Source of the DNA: Halalkalibacter alkaliphilus
GTDB lineage: Bacteria > Bacillota > Bacilli > Bacillales > Bacillaceae_D
Assembly (NCBI RefSeq): GCF_023555415.1
Contig: NZ_JAKRYL010000003.1
Location: 1 to 64,000, forward strand
Reading direction: 5' to 3'
Length of the DNA stretch: 64,000 nt
Positions 18,178-27,548 of this stretch are shown piece by piece (the first letter of the stretch is position 1; each line of letters begins with the position of its first letter). The position numbers and the translations under genes were made by a program. The notes under the pieces are model-generated. The model did no database searches. It was given only the letters and a program-made list of their open reading frames with translations, and was not told the origin of the DNA.

Positions 18178-18206
18178 TTGAGCTTCGAATTAGCTCATGC
18201 TATAAT
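18178..18206 (+). promoter_or_regulatory. Sigma-A promoter of the OLE RNA
   Basis: TTGAGC (18178-18183), a 17-nt spacer and TATAAT (18201-18206), with an extended -10 TG (TGCTATAAT, 18198-18206). Initiation would fall near 18213, just ahead of the terminal stem of the RNA. Confidence 0.75.
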
Positions 18207-18218
18207 AGCGTGACATGT

Positions 18219-18811
18219 GAGTGGTGCAGTATTCTAGTCAGTTCTCCATTCTTGAAGGCGGGGCTAAAAATCCGCCAAAGGGCACATCGATGAAGCTCCT
18301 TGTCTGGGCTTGAGGCGCCCAGCCTTGGGTCTTGACTGGGAGAAAAGGTAGTAGGGCGATCCGCAAAGGCATGTGGGCGTTGACCCTCCTACTGTGGAGG
18401 CCTTTTGCTCGGTCCATACACGAGTATGATACTAGGGCAAAGGGTATGAACCTGCAACGGCAAGCTAGGGAGCTTGTCTGCAGCGTAGCCTGCCTTGAGT
18501 GGAGGTAGAGGGGATTATGGAAATGAGGACAAAACGTGTCGGCCAACAGGTTTTGACCTTTACCCATATGAAATCTACTCTGCAAAAGAGGATAAAAGAA
18601 TGGCAAGGAATTGCTGAGGAAATCTCCTAGACTGTTCGTTTGACATTTAAAGAGGATTGCAGTGTAGACTAAGTGGTAATCCAGTCTGACGCTTGGTGAC
18701 AACGTTAAGTTCAGTATAAAGGGAAACCGCCACCCGCGGCGACGCGGTGGAGCTGAATTGGGAAATCCTACTGGACCTAAGCTACAGAGTTTACTCTTTA
18801 AATGACCACTC
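18219..18811 (+). ncRNA. ole: OLE RNA (ornate, large, extremophilic)
   Basis: A 693-bp gap between ispA and oapA holds a non-coding, GC-richer stretch dense in hairpins. Ends close by GAGTGGT (18219-18225) pairing with ACCACTC (18805-18811), giving about 593 nt, in line with the roughly 600-nt OLE class. A hairpin CCACC-C-GCG with GCGA tetraloop (18730-18750) and AAGCT/AGCTT (18462-18475) are among visible stems. The identification rests on size, location beside an OapA-type gene, and the isoprenoid context known for B. halodurans OLE. Known role: membrane-bound ribonucleoprotein affecting cold, alcohol and Mg2+ stress responses. Exact ends are inferred. Confidence 0.9.
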
Positions 18812-18855
18812 CTAACATATACATAGAACTTTTAAAAGGTGATCGATAGATAATT

Positions 18856-19452
18856 ATGAAACCTCTTCAGAAATCAATACATTGGAGTTTGGGAATCGCC
18901 GTTATCACACTTGTGTTAGCGGCTATTTTTTCAGTTATTTCCACGTTTATTTTAAGTGGAGTGACATGGGCAGTCGGTATGTTCATTGTGTTCATTATTG
19001 TGTTTTTAGGTGTGTTCTTTGATACAATAGGTGTAGCCGCAACCGCAGCAGATGAGAAGCCATTTCACGCGATGGCTTCAGAGCGTTTACATGGGGCTAA
19101 ACATGCTGTTTTAATTACGAGAAATGCAGATAAATTTGCAAATTTCTGTAATGATGTGATCGGGGATATTTCTGGTATTATTAGTGGTACGGCATCTGCC
19201 TATGTTGTCTTGCAATTATCGATACAACTAGGTTATGGTGATACATCAATACAGCAATTTGCCATTTCTATTTTATTTACAAGTGTTGTTGCTGCTTTAA
19301 CAGTCGGTGGAAAAGCAGTTGGAAAAACGTTGGCGATTCATTATGCAACTCCAATTATCTATCAAGTAGGTAGATTATTATATTTTTTAGAGGTAAAACT
19401 GAAAATAAAAGTATTTTCAGGAAATGGAAAAACAAAGAAAAAGAAAAACTGA
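18856..19452 (+). CDS. oapA: OLE-associated membrane protein OapA
   Basis: 198-residue membrane protein with about four helices (13-37, 40-60, near 115-130, 138-158) and a very basic C-terminal tail (KVFSGNGKTKKKKN) suited to RNA contact. The segment FFDTIGVAATAADEKPFHAM resembles the DUF21 domain of CNNM/CorC-type transporters. Its gene lies 45 nt after the OLE RNA, as in other OLE-bearing species, where OapA dimers bind the RNA and place it at the membrane. The ribosome site (AAGGTGAT) is rather far from the ATG. Other partners (OapB, OapC) are not in this window. Confidence 0.9.
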   Translation: MKPLQKSIHWSLGIAVITLVLAAIFSVISTFILSGVTWAVGMFIVFIIVFLGVFFDTIGVAATAADEKPFHAMASERLHGAKHAVLITRNADKFANFCNDVIGDISGIISGTASAYVVLQLSIQLGYGDTSIQQFAISILFTSVVAALTVGGKAVGKTLAIHYATPIIYQVGRLLYFLEVKLKIKVFSGNGKTKKKKN

Positions 19453-19473
19453 CTCGAAAGTGAGGGTTCCTTT

Positions 19474-21363
19474 ATGAAACTAGAGGAATTTAAAGACCCA
19501 AACGACCTAAAGAACTATTCAAAAAAACAGCTAGAAGATCTCGCGGAGGATATTAGACAGTTTTTAATTGGAAAATTGTCTGTTACGGGGGGACATCTAG
19601 GTCCGAATTTAGGTGTTGTTGAATTAACGCTTGCGTTGCATCATTTGTTTGATAGCCCAAAAGATAAATTCATTTGGGACGTTGGTCACCAAGCATATGT
19701 GCACAAAATTCTAACGGGTCGTGCCGATCAATTTGATAAATTGCGTCAATACAAAGGTCTATGTGGGTTTCCAAAGCGCAATGAAAGCGAGCATGATGTA
19801 TGGGAGACTGGACATAGTTCAACTTCATTATCTGCTGCGATGGGAATGGCTACAGCACGGGATTTAAAAGGAACGGATGACAATGTTGTAGCGATTATTG
19901 GCGATGGAGCATTAACAGGCGGAATGGCACTTGAAGCATTAAATCATATTGGACATGAACAAACAGACTTAATTGTCATTTTAAATGATAATGAAATGTC
20001 AATTGCTCCAAATGTGGGTGCTCTTCATAATGTATTAGGAAGACTACGTACAGCAGGGAAATACCATAAGGCAAAAGAAGAACTTGAACAGTTAATCAAG
20101 AAAATCCCAGCTTTCGGTGGGAAGCTTGCATCGACAGCTGAACGTGTGAAAGATAGTCTTAAATATTTATTAGTTTCAGGGATCTTCTTTGAAGAGTTAG
20201 GCTTTACTTATTTAGGGCCAGTAGATGGACATGACCTTGATGATTTGGCGGAGAATCTTAAATATGCCAAGAAAACAAAGGGACCAGTACTCGTTCATGT
20301 ACTAACGAAAAAGGGAAAAGGATATGAGCCAGCTGAAAACGATGCAAAAGGTACGTGGCACGGGCTTGGACCATATAAGATCGAATCTGGTGAAGTGGTA
20401 AAAAAACCAGGTCCTCCAAGTTACAGTGGAGTGTTTGCTGAAACTTTGAAGAAAATAGCACGTGAAGATAAACGAATTGTTGCACTAACTGCAGCGATGC
20501 CAGGTGGGACGAAGTTAGACGTGTTTGCTAAAGAGTTCCCCGAGCGTATGTTTGATGTAGGTATTGCTGAGCAACATGCGACTACGATGGCTGGTGGTTT
20601 AGCAACGCAAGGTATGAAACCAGTGTTTGCTGTGTATTCTACTTTCTTGCAACGTGGATATGATCAAGTCGTACATGATATTTGCAGACAAAACTTGAAT
20701 GTTGTCTTTGCGATTGACCGAGCAGGACTTGTCGGAGCAGATGGAGAAACACATCAAGGGGTGTTCGACATTGCTTTCCTTCGTCATTTGCCCAATATGA
20801 AAATCTTAATGCCAAAAGATGAAAATGAACTTCAACATATGATTTATACTGCTGCTAAATACGATGGTGGTCCCATTGCCGTTCGTTATCCTAGAGGGAA
20901 TGGATATGGAATAAAAATGGACGAAAAATTAAAGCAGTTGCCGATTGGGAAATGGGAAACATTGCAAGAAGGAACAGATGCCTGTATTTTGACTTTTGGA
21001 ACGATGATACCAGTCGCTGAGCAAGCATTAGCTCATCTTTCGAAACAAGGCCTTTCGGTAAAACTCGTGAATGCAAATTCTGCAAAGCCTCTTGATGAGG
21101 ACCTGTTACACGAGGTTGCTCAAAAGGAAATTCCGGTACTCACATTAGAGGAAGCTGCTCTTCAAGGTGGTTTTGGAAGTGCTGTATTAGAATTTTTCCA
21201 TGACAATGGCTATCACAACATTGAAGTAAAACGGATGGGAATTCCAGATGAGTTTATTGAACATGGTAGCGTATCAGAGCTGTTAGAGGAAATTGGACTG
21301 ACATCTGCCAATGTTTCTGATCAAATGATGACGATGTTACCGAAAAAAAAGCAAAGGGCGTAA
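19474..21363 (+). CDS. dxs: 1-deoxy-D-xylulose-5-phosphate synthase
   Basis: 629-residue thiamine-diphosphate enzyme joining pyruvate and glyceraldehyde-3-phosphate, first step of the MEP isoprenoid pathway. TPP/metal motif [18 protein letters not shown] followed by NDNEMSI (about 144-178); transketolase-type pyrimidine domain with DVGIAEQHA (near 360) and [15 protein letters not shown]. Full length. Follows oapA by 21 nt and so probably shares its transcript. Confidence 0.97.
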   Translation: MKLEEFKDPNDLKNYSKKQLEDLAEDIRQFLIGKLSVTGGHLGPNLGVVELTLALHHLFDSPKDKFIWDVGHQAYVHKILTGRADQFDKLRQYKGLCGFPKRNESEHDVWETGHSSTSLSAAMGMATARDLKGTDDNVVAIIGDGALTGGMALEALNHIGHEQTDLIVILNDNEMSIAPNVGALHNVLGRLRTAGKYHKAKEELEQLIKKIPAFGGKLASTAERVKDSLKYLLVSGIFFEELGFTYLGPVDGHDLDDLAENLKYAKKTKGPVLVHVLTKKGKGYEPAENDAKGTWHGLGPYKIESGEVVKKPGPPSYSGVFAETLKKIAREDKRIVALTAAMPGGTKLDVFAKEFPERMFDVGIAEQHATTMAGGLATQGMKPVFAVYSTFLQRGYDQVVHDICRQNLNVVFAIDRAGLVGADGETHQGVFDIAFLRHLPNMKILMPKDENELQHMIYTAAKYDGGPIAVRYPRGNGYGIKMDEKLKQLPIGKWETLQEGTDACILTFGTMIPVAEQALAHLSKQGLSVKLVNANSAKPLDEDLLHEVAQKEIPVLTLEEAALQGGFGSAVLEFFHDNGYHNIEVKRMGIPDEFIEHGSVSELLEEIGLTSANVSDQMMTMLPKKKQRA

Positions 21364-21369
21364 CGAACA

Positions 21370-22197
21370 TTGACTAAGAAAGAACGAATAGATGTTTTGC
21401 TCGTCGAGCGAGGCCTAGTCGAAACAAGAGAAAAGGCGAAGCGATCTATTATGGCTGGACTTGTCTACTCTGGTACGGAGAGAGTGGATAAGCCAGGAAT
21501 AAAAGTAGATCGGGATATTCCTCTAGAAATCAAAGGAAAACCACTTCCTTATGTGAGTCGTGGAGGATTAAAATTAGAAAAAGCCATCGAGCTTTTTCAA
21601 CTTAGCTTAAAAGATAAAATTGTATTAGATATAGGTGCGTCAACGGGAGGATTCACTGATTGCTCTTTACAAAATGGAGCTAAATCAGTGTATGCACTTG
21701 ATGTTGGATATAATCAATTGGCATGGAAACTTAGACAGGATGAGCGAGTTACAGTAATGGAACGAACGAATTTCCGTTATGTGAAGCCAGAGGATTTAAC
21801 AGAAGGATTGCCTCAGTTTGCAACAATTGATGTATCCTTTATATCTTTAAAGTTGATTTTACCTGTATTAAAGACCGTTCTTGTTCCTAATGGAGATGTT
21901 GTCGCACTTGTAAAGCCCCAATTTGAAGCTGGTCGTGAACAAGTTGGAAAAAAAGGCATTGTCCGAGATAAAAAGGTTCATGAAGATGTATTGAAACGGA
22001 TGATAGAGTTTGCTTCAAATGAAGGGTATCACGTTAGTGGCCTGAGTTATTCGCCGATTAAAGGTGGAGAGGGCAACATCGAATTTTTAATGCATTTACA
22101 ATATAACGGTGACGAAGGTTCAATTAGTGACTCTATTTCGATTATGGATGTCGTCTCTACTGCACATGAGGAATTAAAAGCAAAACGAGAAGAGTAA
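21370..22197 (+). CDS. yqxC: TlyA-family rRNA 2'-O-methyltransferase/hemolysin-like protein (YqxC)
   Basis: 275 residues: S4 RNA-binding domain (1-65; RIDVLLVERGLVETREKAKRSIM) and an FtsJ/RrmJ-type methyltransferase (75-250) with the SAM motif LDIGASTGGFTDC (near 82-94) and LVKPQFEAGRE. TlyA of mycobacteria methylates 16S and 23S rRNA; the Bacillus homologue is assumed to do similarly. TTG start; no strong ribosome site, so it may be coupled to dxs six bases upstream. Confidence 0.9.
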   Translation: MTKKERIDVLLVERGLVETREKAKRSIMAGLVYSGTERVDKPGIKVDRDIPLEIKGKPLPYVSRGGLKLEKAIELFQLSLKDKIVLDIGASTGGFTDCSLQNGAKSVYALDVGYNQLAWKLRQDERVTVMERTNFRYVKPEDLTEGLPQFATIDVSFISLKLILPVLKTVLVPNGDVVALVKPQFEAGREQVGKKGIVRDKKVHEDVLKRMIEFASNEGYHVSGLSYSPIKGGEGNIEFLMHLQYNGDEGSISDSISIMDVVSTAHEELKAKREE

Positions 22198-22204
22198 CTC
22201 ATTA

Positions 22205-22296
22205 AAAAAGTCTCGATCAATGATTTAGGAGGGCACTGAAAAAAGGGAAAACCACCTTTTTCAGTGCCCTCATGATTTGATTGAGGCGTTTTTTTG
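22205..22296 (+). terminator. Terminator of the dxs-yqxC operon with nested palindrome
   Basis: Outer arms GTCTCGATCAA (22211-22221) and TTGATTGAGGC (22278-22288) precede a T-run. Inside lies a second stem GAGGGCACTGAAAAAAGG/CCTTTTTCAGTGCCCTC (22229-22271). The inner palindrome recurs after spo0A (27134-27169), also inside a terminator loop. Confidence 0.75.
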
Positions 22297-22435
22297 TCTA
22301 TAATTATTCATTGGAATGTATGAAAAATTATTTTTTTCGTAAATTTTAAAAGTTTTTGTAGGTGTAAATGTTGTATTGTAGAGCGAATACGTAGATAATG
22401 AACATATGAGACAGTGTAGGAATAGGTGAGAAAAG

Positions 22436-22885
22436 ATGAATAAAGGACAAAGGCATATAAAAATTAGAGACATTATTGTCAATAACGAAGTTGAAACACA
22501 AGATGATCTAGTTGAACAATTACGAAGAGAAGGCTATAACGTAACACAAGCAACGGTATCTAGAGATATAAAAGAACTTCATCTTGTAAAAGTACCAATG
22601 CTAGATGGACGTTATAAGTATAGCTTGCCAGCAGACCAACGATTTAATCCGCTACAAAAGCTCAAGCGTGCATTAATGGACAGTTTTGTCAGCATTGACC
22701 GATCTGATAATCTAATTGTTATGAAAACATTACCGGGTAATGCGAACTCAATCGGTGCTTTAATCGATAATTTGGACTGGACCGAAGTAATGGGGACTAT
22801 TTGTGGTGATGACACGATTCTTATTATTTGTAAAAATAAAGAAGAAGGGCCAGCTATAACACAGCGATTTTTAGAAATGTTATAA
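22436..22885 (+). CDS. argR: Arginine repressor (ArgR/AhrC)
   Basis: 149-residue regulator with N-terminal winged helix (1-70; [24 protein letters not shown] and the [17 protein letters not shown] recognition region) and C-terminal oligomerisation/arginine-binding domain ([32 protein letters not shown]). Directly precedes recN, as in B. subtilis. Confidence 0.96.
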   Translation: MNKGQRHIKIRDIIVNNEVETQDDLVEQLRREGYNVTQATVSRDIKELHLVKVPMLDGRYKYSLPADQRFNPLQKLKRALMDSFVSIDRSDNLIVMKTLPGNANSIGALIDNLDWTEVMGTICGDDTILIICKNKEEGPAITQRFLEML

Positions 22886-22898
22886 GGGTGTGACATGC

Positions 22899-24623
22899 AT
22901 GTTAATTGAATTATCAATCCGACATTTTGCCATTATTGATGAATTGACCGTGCAATTCGAAAAAGGGTTAACTGTTCTTACGGGAGAGACCGGAGCAGGA
23001 AAATCAATAATTATTGACGCGATTGGTCTTCTCCTTGGAGGTCGTGGTTCTGCTGAATATGTAAGACATGGAGAGAAGCGCGCAGAAATTGAAGGCTTGT
23101 TTATTGTAGAAGATGATCACCCTATCATTGAAAAAGCAATTGAGTTTGGCATAGATGCTCAAGATTCAATGTTTATTTTAAGAAGGAATATCACCTCGCA
23201 AGGGAAAAGTATTTGCAGAGTCAATGGCAAGTTGGTTACTCTTGCTATTTTACGGGAGATTGGACAAGCCCTTGTCGATATTCATGGACAACATGAGCAT
23301 CAAGCGTTAATGCAGCCAGAAGAGCACATTTCCATGTTAGATGGATATGCTTCAAAAGCTTTAACGGATACGTTTAAAGAGTATCAAATGTTATTTAATC
23401 GTGCACAACAGCTTCAAAAGCAAGTGTTGTCTCTTAGTGAAAATGAACAAGAGTTAGCACAGAAAACCGATTTATTTCAGTATCAGCTCGAAGAAATTGA
23501 ACAAGCTAAATTGGTTCCAGAAGAAGACGTTCATTTAATGAATGAAAGACATAAGTTAGCACATAGTGAGAAGCTGTTCTCTCTTCTCCAAGACAGTTAT
23601 TTAAGTTTGTATGGAGAAGGACGAGGGTTAGATTTTATAAACAATGCTGTGTCGCATTTAGAAGAAGCTGTTTCAATTGATCAGGAATTAAAAGATGTAT
23701 TTGAATCTGTAAGTAATAGCTATTATTTGTTAGAAGAAGCGGCATTCGCTCTGCGTGATCGGGTAGAACAAATTGAGTTTGATCCAAATCGACTTGAATT
23801 CATTGAAGGGCGTCTTCATGATATACAACGGTTAAAGCGGAAATATGGGGAGACGGTAGATGATATTTTGGTGTACGCTTCTAAAGTTGAAGAAGAGTTA
23901 GATTCGATAATTAATAAAGATGATCGCATATCAAAGCTTCAAAATGAGTTAGATGGATTGTGGCAAGATTTATATATAGAAGCAAAAGCATTAACATCAA
24001 TTCGGAAAGAAGCTGCTCGCGAGTTGACAGAAGCGATACATGAGCAGTTGCGTTCACTATATATGGAAAAGACCGTATTCGATGTTCGAGTAGCGGAGAG
24101 AGCGCCAAGTAAGTATGCGCCAATGATTAAGGGAAAGACGATTCCTTTTTCTCAGGACGGCATTGATACAGTAGAGTTTTATTTGTCAACGAATCCAGGA
24201 GAGCCAATGAAACCACTCTCGAAAGTGGCATCTGGTGGGGAGATCTCTCGAATTATGCTTGCGATTAAATCCATCTTTTCAAATCAACAAGGAGTCACGT
24301 CAGTTATATTTGATGAAGTCGATACTGGAGTTAGTGGACGAGTTGCTCAAGCTATTGCTGAAAAAATCCATGCTATATCTATTGGATCACAAGTACTTTG
24401 TATTACTCATTTACCTCAAGTAGCAGCAATGGCAGATTCACATCTCTATATTCAAAAGAACGAAGAAAATGAACGAGTTAAAACCTCTGTAAAGTCCCTT
24501 TCAACAGAGGAAAAAATAAATGAAATTGCCCGAATGATTTCTGGAGTTGAAGTAACAGAACTAACGCGAGAGCATGCGAAAGAACTGTTAGAACTTGCAG
24601 AATCACTAAAGCAACCCGCTTGA
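22899..24623 (+). CDS. recN: DNA repair protein RecN
   Basis: 574-residue SMC-like ATPase that gathers broken DNA ends. Walker A GETGAGKSIII near residue 30, long coiled-coil arms (about 160-400), and the signature ASGGEISRIMLA plus Walker B VIFDEVDTGVSG near the C-terminus. The ATG at 22899 is eight bases after AAGGGTG; the GTG at 22890 lies within that site. Confidence 0.96.
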   Translation: MLIELSIRHFAIIDELTVQFEKGLTVLTGETGAGKSIIIDAIGLLLGGRGSAEYVRHGEKRAEIEGLFIVEDDHPIIEKAIEFGIDAQDSMFILRRNITSQGKSICRVNGKLVTLAILREIGQALVDIHGQHEHQALMQPEEHISMLDGYASKALTDTFKEYQMLFNRAQQLQKQVLSLSENEQELAQKTDLFQYQLEEIEQAKLVPEEDVHLMNERHKLAHSEKLFSLLQDSYLSLYGEGRGLDFINNAVSHLEEAVSIDQELKDVFESVSNSYYLLEEAAFALRDRVEQIEFDPNRLEFIEGRLHDIQRLKRKYGETVDDILVYASKVEEELDSIINKDDRISKLQNELDGLWQDLYIEAKALTSIRKEAARELTEAIHEQLRSLYMEKTVFDVRVAERAPSKYAPMIKGKTIPFSQDGIDTVEFYLSTNPGEPMKPLSKVASGGEISRIMLAIKSIFSNQQGVTSVIFDEVDTGVSGRVAQAIAEKIHAISIGSQVLCITHLPQVAAMADSHLYIQKNEENERVKTSVKSLSTEEKINEIARMISGVEVTELTREHAKELLELAESLKQPA

Positions 24624-24657
24624 AAAGCTAGCCAAAAAAGGATAGCTTTTTTCTTTT
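24624..24657 (+). terminator. Terminator of argR-recN
   Basis: AAAAGCTA / TAGCTTTTTT hairpin with a T-rich tail just after the recN stop. Confidence 0.85.
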
Positions 24658-24747
24658 TGTTCCAGTTATAAATGTTGTTCTCTAAGGCAACATTAATAGT
24701 ACATCCAGTAACGGAGGTGTGGGCAAGGAGCTAGGAGAGTGAAGTGA

Positions 24748-26037
24748 GTGAGAGGCGATGCAGTAAGAAAAACATTAGGTATACTTGTATTACTATTTGT
24801 CGTAAGTTTAGGTTTTTCTGATGGGGTACGTGAATGGGTGAAAGTTCCCACAGCTATGACTGTTTTCGAAGGGGATATGACCCCTGTAGTGGATGCAACA
24901 AAGTCACTAAAAGCTGTAACTGCAACTGCTGCGCCATCAGCACTTACTTTTCAAATGAATGGGGTAAGTGAAAGTGACATAACAGAGAATGTATCGTTAG
25001 AAGTCGCAGGTTTTCCTGTGAAAAGTATTGATGTTAATGTGCTTCCAAAAACAGAAGTTATTCCGGGAGGACAATCCATCGGTGTAAAGCTTAATACCGA
25101 AGGAGTGTTAGTTGTAGGTCATCATCTAGTTGAGACAGAAGATGGCAGTTCTTCCCCAGGAGAAATAGCTGGTATTGAAGTTGGAGACATGATTACGAAA
25201 ATAGATGATCATGAAATCCAACGTATGAGTCAAGTAGGTGAGTATGTTCAAGCTGCAGGAGATGATGGACGAAAGCTGAAACTTGAAATTAAACGAGATC
25301 AACAAACGCTTGAAAAGGAATTGATACCTTTAAAAGCAAAAGGTGAACATTCTTACCGAATGGGTCTTTATATTAGGGATTCAGCAGCAGGGGTAGGAAC
25401 TTTAACCTTCTATGACCCAGAATCAAAAAAATATGGGGCATTGGGTCATGTTATTTCTGATGTTGATACACAAAAACCAATTGTTGTTCATGATGGACAA
25501 ATCATTCGTTCTTCTGTAACTTCCATTGAAAAAGGTAGCAATGGTGACCCAGGTGAAAAACTGGCAAGCTTATCTAACCAACGAGATGTATTAGGTACAA
25601 TCGAAAAAAATAGTTCCTTTGGGATATTTGGAACATTAAAAGAAGCAAATTTAAAGAACAACATCCATGATAAAAAGATGCCGATCGCCCATTCAACTCA
25701 CGTCAAGGAAGGGCCGGCTAAAATATTGACTGTTGTTGAAGGGGAAGAAGTAGAAGAATATGACATTGAAATTGTTAGTTCTGTTCCCCAAAAACAACCA
25801 GCAACAAAAGGAATGGTTATTAAAGTAACTGATCCAAAATTGTTGGAAGCAACAGGTGGAATTGTACAAGGAATGAGTGGAAGTCCGATTATTCAAGATG
25901 GGAAAATTATTGGTGCGGTAACTCATGTCTTTGTTAATGATCCAACAAGTGGATATGGATGTCACATTAGTTGGATGCTAGAAGAAGCAGGAGTAACTGA
26001 TCATTTTTCAAATACACAGGAAGCCAAAGCGAGTTAA
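24748..26037 (+). CDS. spoIVB: SpoIVB serine peptidase
   Basis: 429-residue S55 peptidase made in the forespore that cleaves SpoIVFA and so triggers pro-sigma-K processing. It has an N-terminal membrane/signal segment (10-25), a PDZ domain (about 110-205) and a peptidase domain with His234 (LGHVISD) and the catalytic Ser in GMSGSP (377-379). GTG start, AGGAG about 10 nt upstream. In B. subtilis it is sigma-G/sigma-F dependent and precedes spo0A, as here. Confidence 0.95.
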   Translation: MRGDAVRKTLGILVLLFVVSLGFSDGVREWVKVPTAMTVFEGDMTPVVDATKSLKAVTATAAPSALTFQMNGVSESDITENVSLEVAGFPVKSIDVNVLPKTEVIPGGQSIGVKLNTEGVLVVGHHLVETEDGSSSPGEIAGIEVGDMITKIDDHEIQRMSQVGEYVQAAGDDGRKLKLEIKRDQQTLEKELIPLKAKGEHSYRMGLYIRDSAAGVGTLTFYDPESKKYGALGHVISDVDTQKPIVVHDGQIIRSSVTSIEKGSNGDPGEKLASLSNQRDVLGTIEKNSSFGIFGTLKEANLKNNIHDKKMPIAHSTHVKEGPAKILTVVEGEEVEEYDIEIVSSVPQKQPATKGMVIKVTDPKLLEATGGIVQGMSGSPIIQDGKIIGAVTHVFVNDPTSGYGCHISWMLEEAGVTDHFSNTQEAKAS

Positions 26038-26056
26038 AATCGTTTTGGCTTCTTTT
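26021..26056 (+). terminator. Terminator overlapping the spoIVB stop
   Basis: AAGCCAAA pairs with TTTTGGCTT across the stop codon, followed by TCTTTTCTTTTT. Confidence 0.75.
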
Positions 26057-26096
26057 CTTTTTCATTTTTTGTGATATGATTAAGGTGTAAAGAAAA

Positions 26097-26235
26097 TTCG
26101 ACAAAAGAAAGTTGATTTGTTTGTCAATGTTCGAATCAGGTCGAATGAGGTAGTATACTGAAGAATAAGTTAGGAAATGTAAAAAAACTAATTAAATTTC
26201 AAAAAAAATAAAGGGAAATAAAATCCCTTGTCGAA
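26097..26235 (+). promoter_or_regulatory. spo0A control region with Spo0A boxes
   Basis: TTCGACAAAA (26097-26106; reverse complement TTTTGTCGAA) and TTGTCGAA (26228-26235) match the Spo0A-P box; weaker relatives GTTCGAAT and GGTCGAAT lie between (about 26129-26156). In B. subtilis spo0A has a sigma-A and a sigma-H promoter and is autoregulated through such boxes; the same arrangement is inferred here. I could not assign the promoter hexamers securely. Confidence 0.7.
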
Positions 26236-26279
26236 AACTTAAAACTATGACAGAAAATAGGAACAGAGGAGGCTTTATT

Positions 26280-27080
26280 GTGCAAAAAGTAAAAGTATGT
26301 ATCGCAGATGATAATCGTGAGTTAGTCAATTTACTCAATGAATACATATCAGCTCAGAATGACTTAGAAGTAGTAGGAACAGCGTACAATGGTCAGGAAT
26401 GTTTAAGTTTGATCGAGGAGCAAGAGCCGGATGTATTAATCTTAGATATTATTATGCCTCATTTAGACGGATTAGCTGTACTTGAGCGGATTAATAAATT
26501 AAATTTGAAGAAAAAGCCTAATATTATTATGTTAACTGCTTTTGGTCAGGAAGATGTTACGAAGAAAGCTGTTGATTTAGGAGCTGCTTACTACGTACTT
26601 AAGCCGTTTGATATGGAAGTGTTAATATCTAATATTCGTGAAATCAGTGGACAAACAAGATCATTTGTTCAACAGGCTCCACTTAACTCATTTATTTCAA
26701 ATAAATCACAACCAGAACAGCATAGCTTTAACTTAGATGCAAGTATTACAAGTATCATTCATGAAATTGGTGTGCCAGCTCATATCAAAGGCTATATGTA
26801 TTTACGTGAAGCAATTACGATGGTCTATAATGATATTGAATTACTAGGATCGATTACAAAAGTATTATATCCAGATATTGCAAAGAAGTTTAATACAACA
26901 TCAAGTCGGGTGGAACGTGCTATTCGTCATGCGATTGAAGTAGCTTGGAGTCGTGGGAATATTGATTCCATTTCTAGTCTGTTTGGATACACAGTAAGCC
27001 ATTCTAAGGCGAAGCCGACAAACAGTGAATTCATTGCAATGGTTGCTGATAAGCTTAGGATTGAACATAAAGTTTCTTGA
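26280..27080 (+). CDS. spo0A: Sporulation master regulator Spo0A
   Basis: 266-residue response regulator that starts sporulation once phosphorylated through the phosphorelay. Receiver domain (1-125) with acidic pocket D10/D11, phosphorylation site Asp56 ([12 protein letters not shown]) and Lys in VLKPFD; C-terminal DNA-binding domain (about 145-266) with [23 protein letters not shown] and [20 protein letters not shown]. Start is the GTG at 26280 right after AGAGGAGGCTTTATT, giving [15 protein letters not shown]; an ATG 33 nt upstream lacks a ribosome site. Confidence 0.97.
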   Translation: MQKVKVCIADDNRELVNLLNEYISAQNDLEVVGTAYNGQECLSLIEEQEPDVLILDIIMPHLDGLAVLERINKLNLKKKPNIIMLTAFGQEDVTKKAVDLGAAYYVLKPFDMEVLISNIREISGQTRSFVQQAPLNSFISNKSQPEQHSFNLDASITSIIHEIGVPAHIKGYMYLREAITMVYNDIELLGSITKVLYPDIAKKFNTTSSRVERAIRHAIEVAWSRGNIDSISSLFGYTVSHSKAKPTNSEFIAMVADKLRIEHKVS

Positions 27081-27099
27081 AAGGATCGCAATCAAGATA

Positions 27100-27200
27100 C
27101 AAATAAAGACTAAAGAAAAAAGCACTTCAAACAGAGGGCACTGAAAAAAATCACTTTTTCAGTGCCCTCTTCAAAACTTGAAGTGTTTTTTCTTTATTTG
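27100..27200 (+). terminator. Terminator of spo0A with nested palindrome
   Basis: Outer arms AAAGAAAAAAGCACTTCAA (27112-27130) and TTGAAGTGTTTTTTCTTT (27178-27195) form a terminator with T-run. Its loop contains GAGGGCACTGAAAAA/TTTTTCAGTGCCCTC (27134-27169), the same inner palindrome as in the dxs-yqxC terminator. Confidence 0.8.
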
Positions 27201-27280
27201 TAAAAATGTCAATAAACCAAAAATAAAAAGGGTTTTCACTATCTCTATAGTAGTAAATAGTATGAGAGGGGTGAAACGTA

Positions 27281-27400
27281 TTGGGAGATGGGAAGATCAC
27301 AGTCATTATAACCGTGGCAGTAGCTATGGTCATAAAGACACTTTTTGTGTCGGCTCTATTTTATTGGTGGAAAAATGAAAAGAAAAAGGGACGATTTTAG
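27281..27400 (+). CDS. Possible small membrane protein (39 residues)
   Basis: Short frame from a TTG eight bases after GAGAGGGGTG. It reads MGDGKITVIITVAVAMVIKT and continues with a hydrophobic stretch to FYWWKNEKKKGRF, that is one transmembrane helix with a basic cytoplasmic end. The good ribosome site and a coherent helix argue for a real gene; the TTG start and lack of a known family argue for caution. It lies between spo0A and the steA-like cluster. Confidence 0.45.
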   Translation: MGDGKITVIITVAVAMVIKTLFVSALFYWWKNEKKKGRF

Positions 27401-27548
27401 CATTTCCATTTTTTAGGGAGTGCTGTTTTTCGTACAATGGACTTAAACTCCTCTTTTATTTTTTCAATTTACCAAAATCTTTCCTATTATAAATAAAATC
27501 GCTAAAATTGCTCATATTATGACCAAACGGTGCAAAGAGGGTTATCAT

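Noticed and set aside
18238-18702. Minus-strand open frame of 154 codons opposite the OLE RNA
   Set aside because: It has no ribosome site and no recognisable family. Its sequence is the complement of conserved structured RNA, which explains the long frame.
24660-24747. Sigma-G/sigma-F promoter upstream of spoIVB
   Set aside because: A CATTAATA word is present but no convincing -35 at the right spacing, so it is not claimed.
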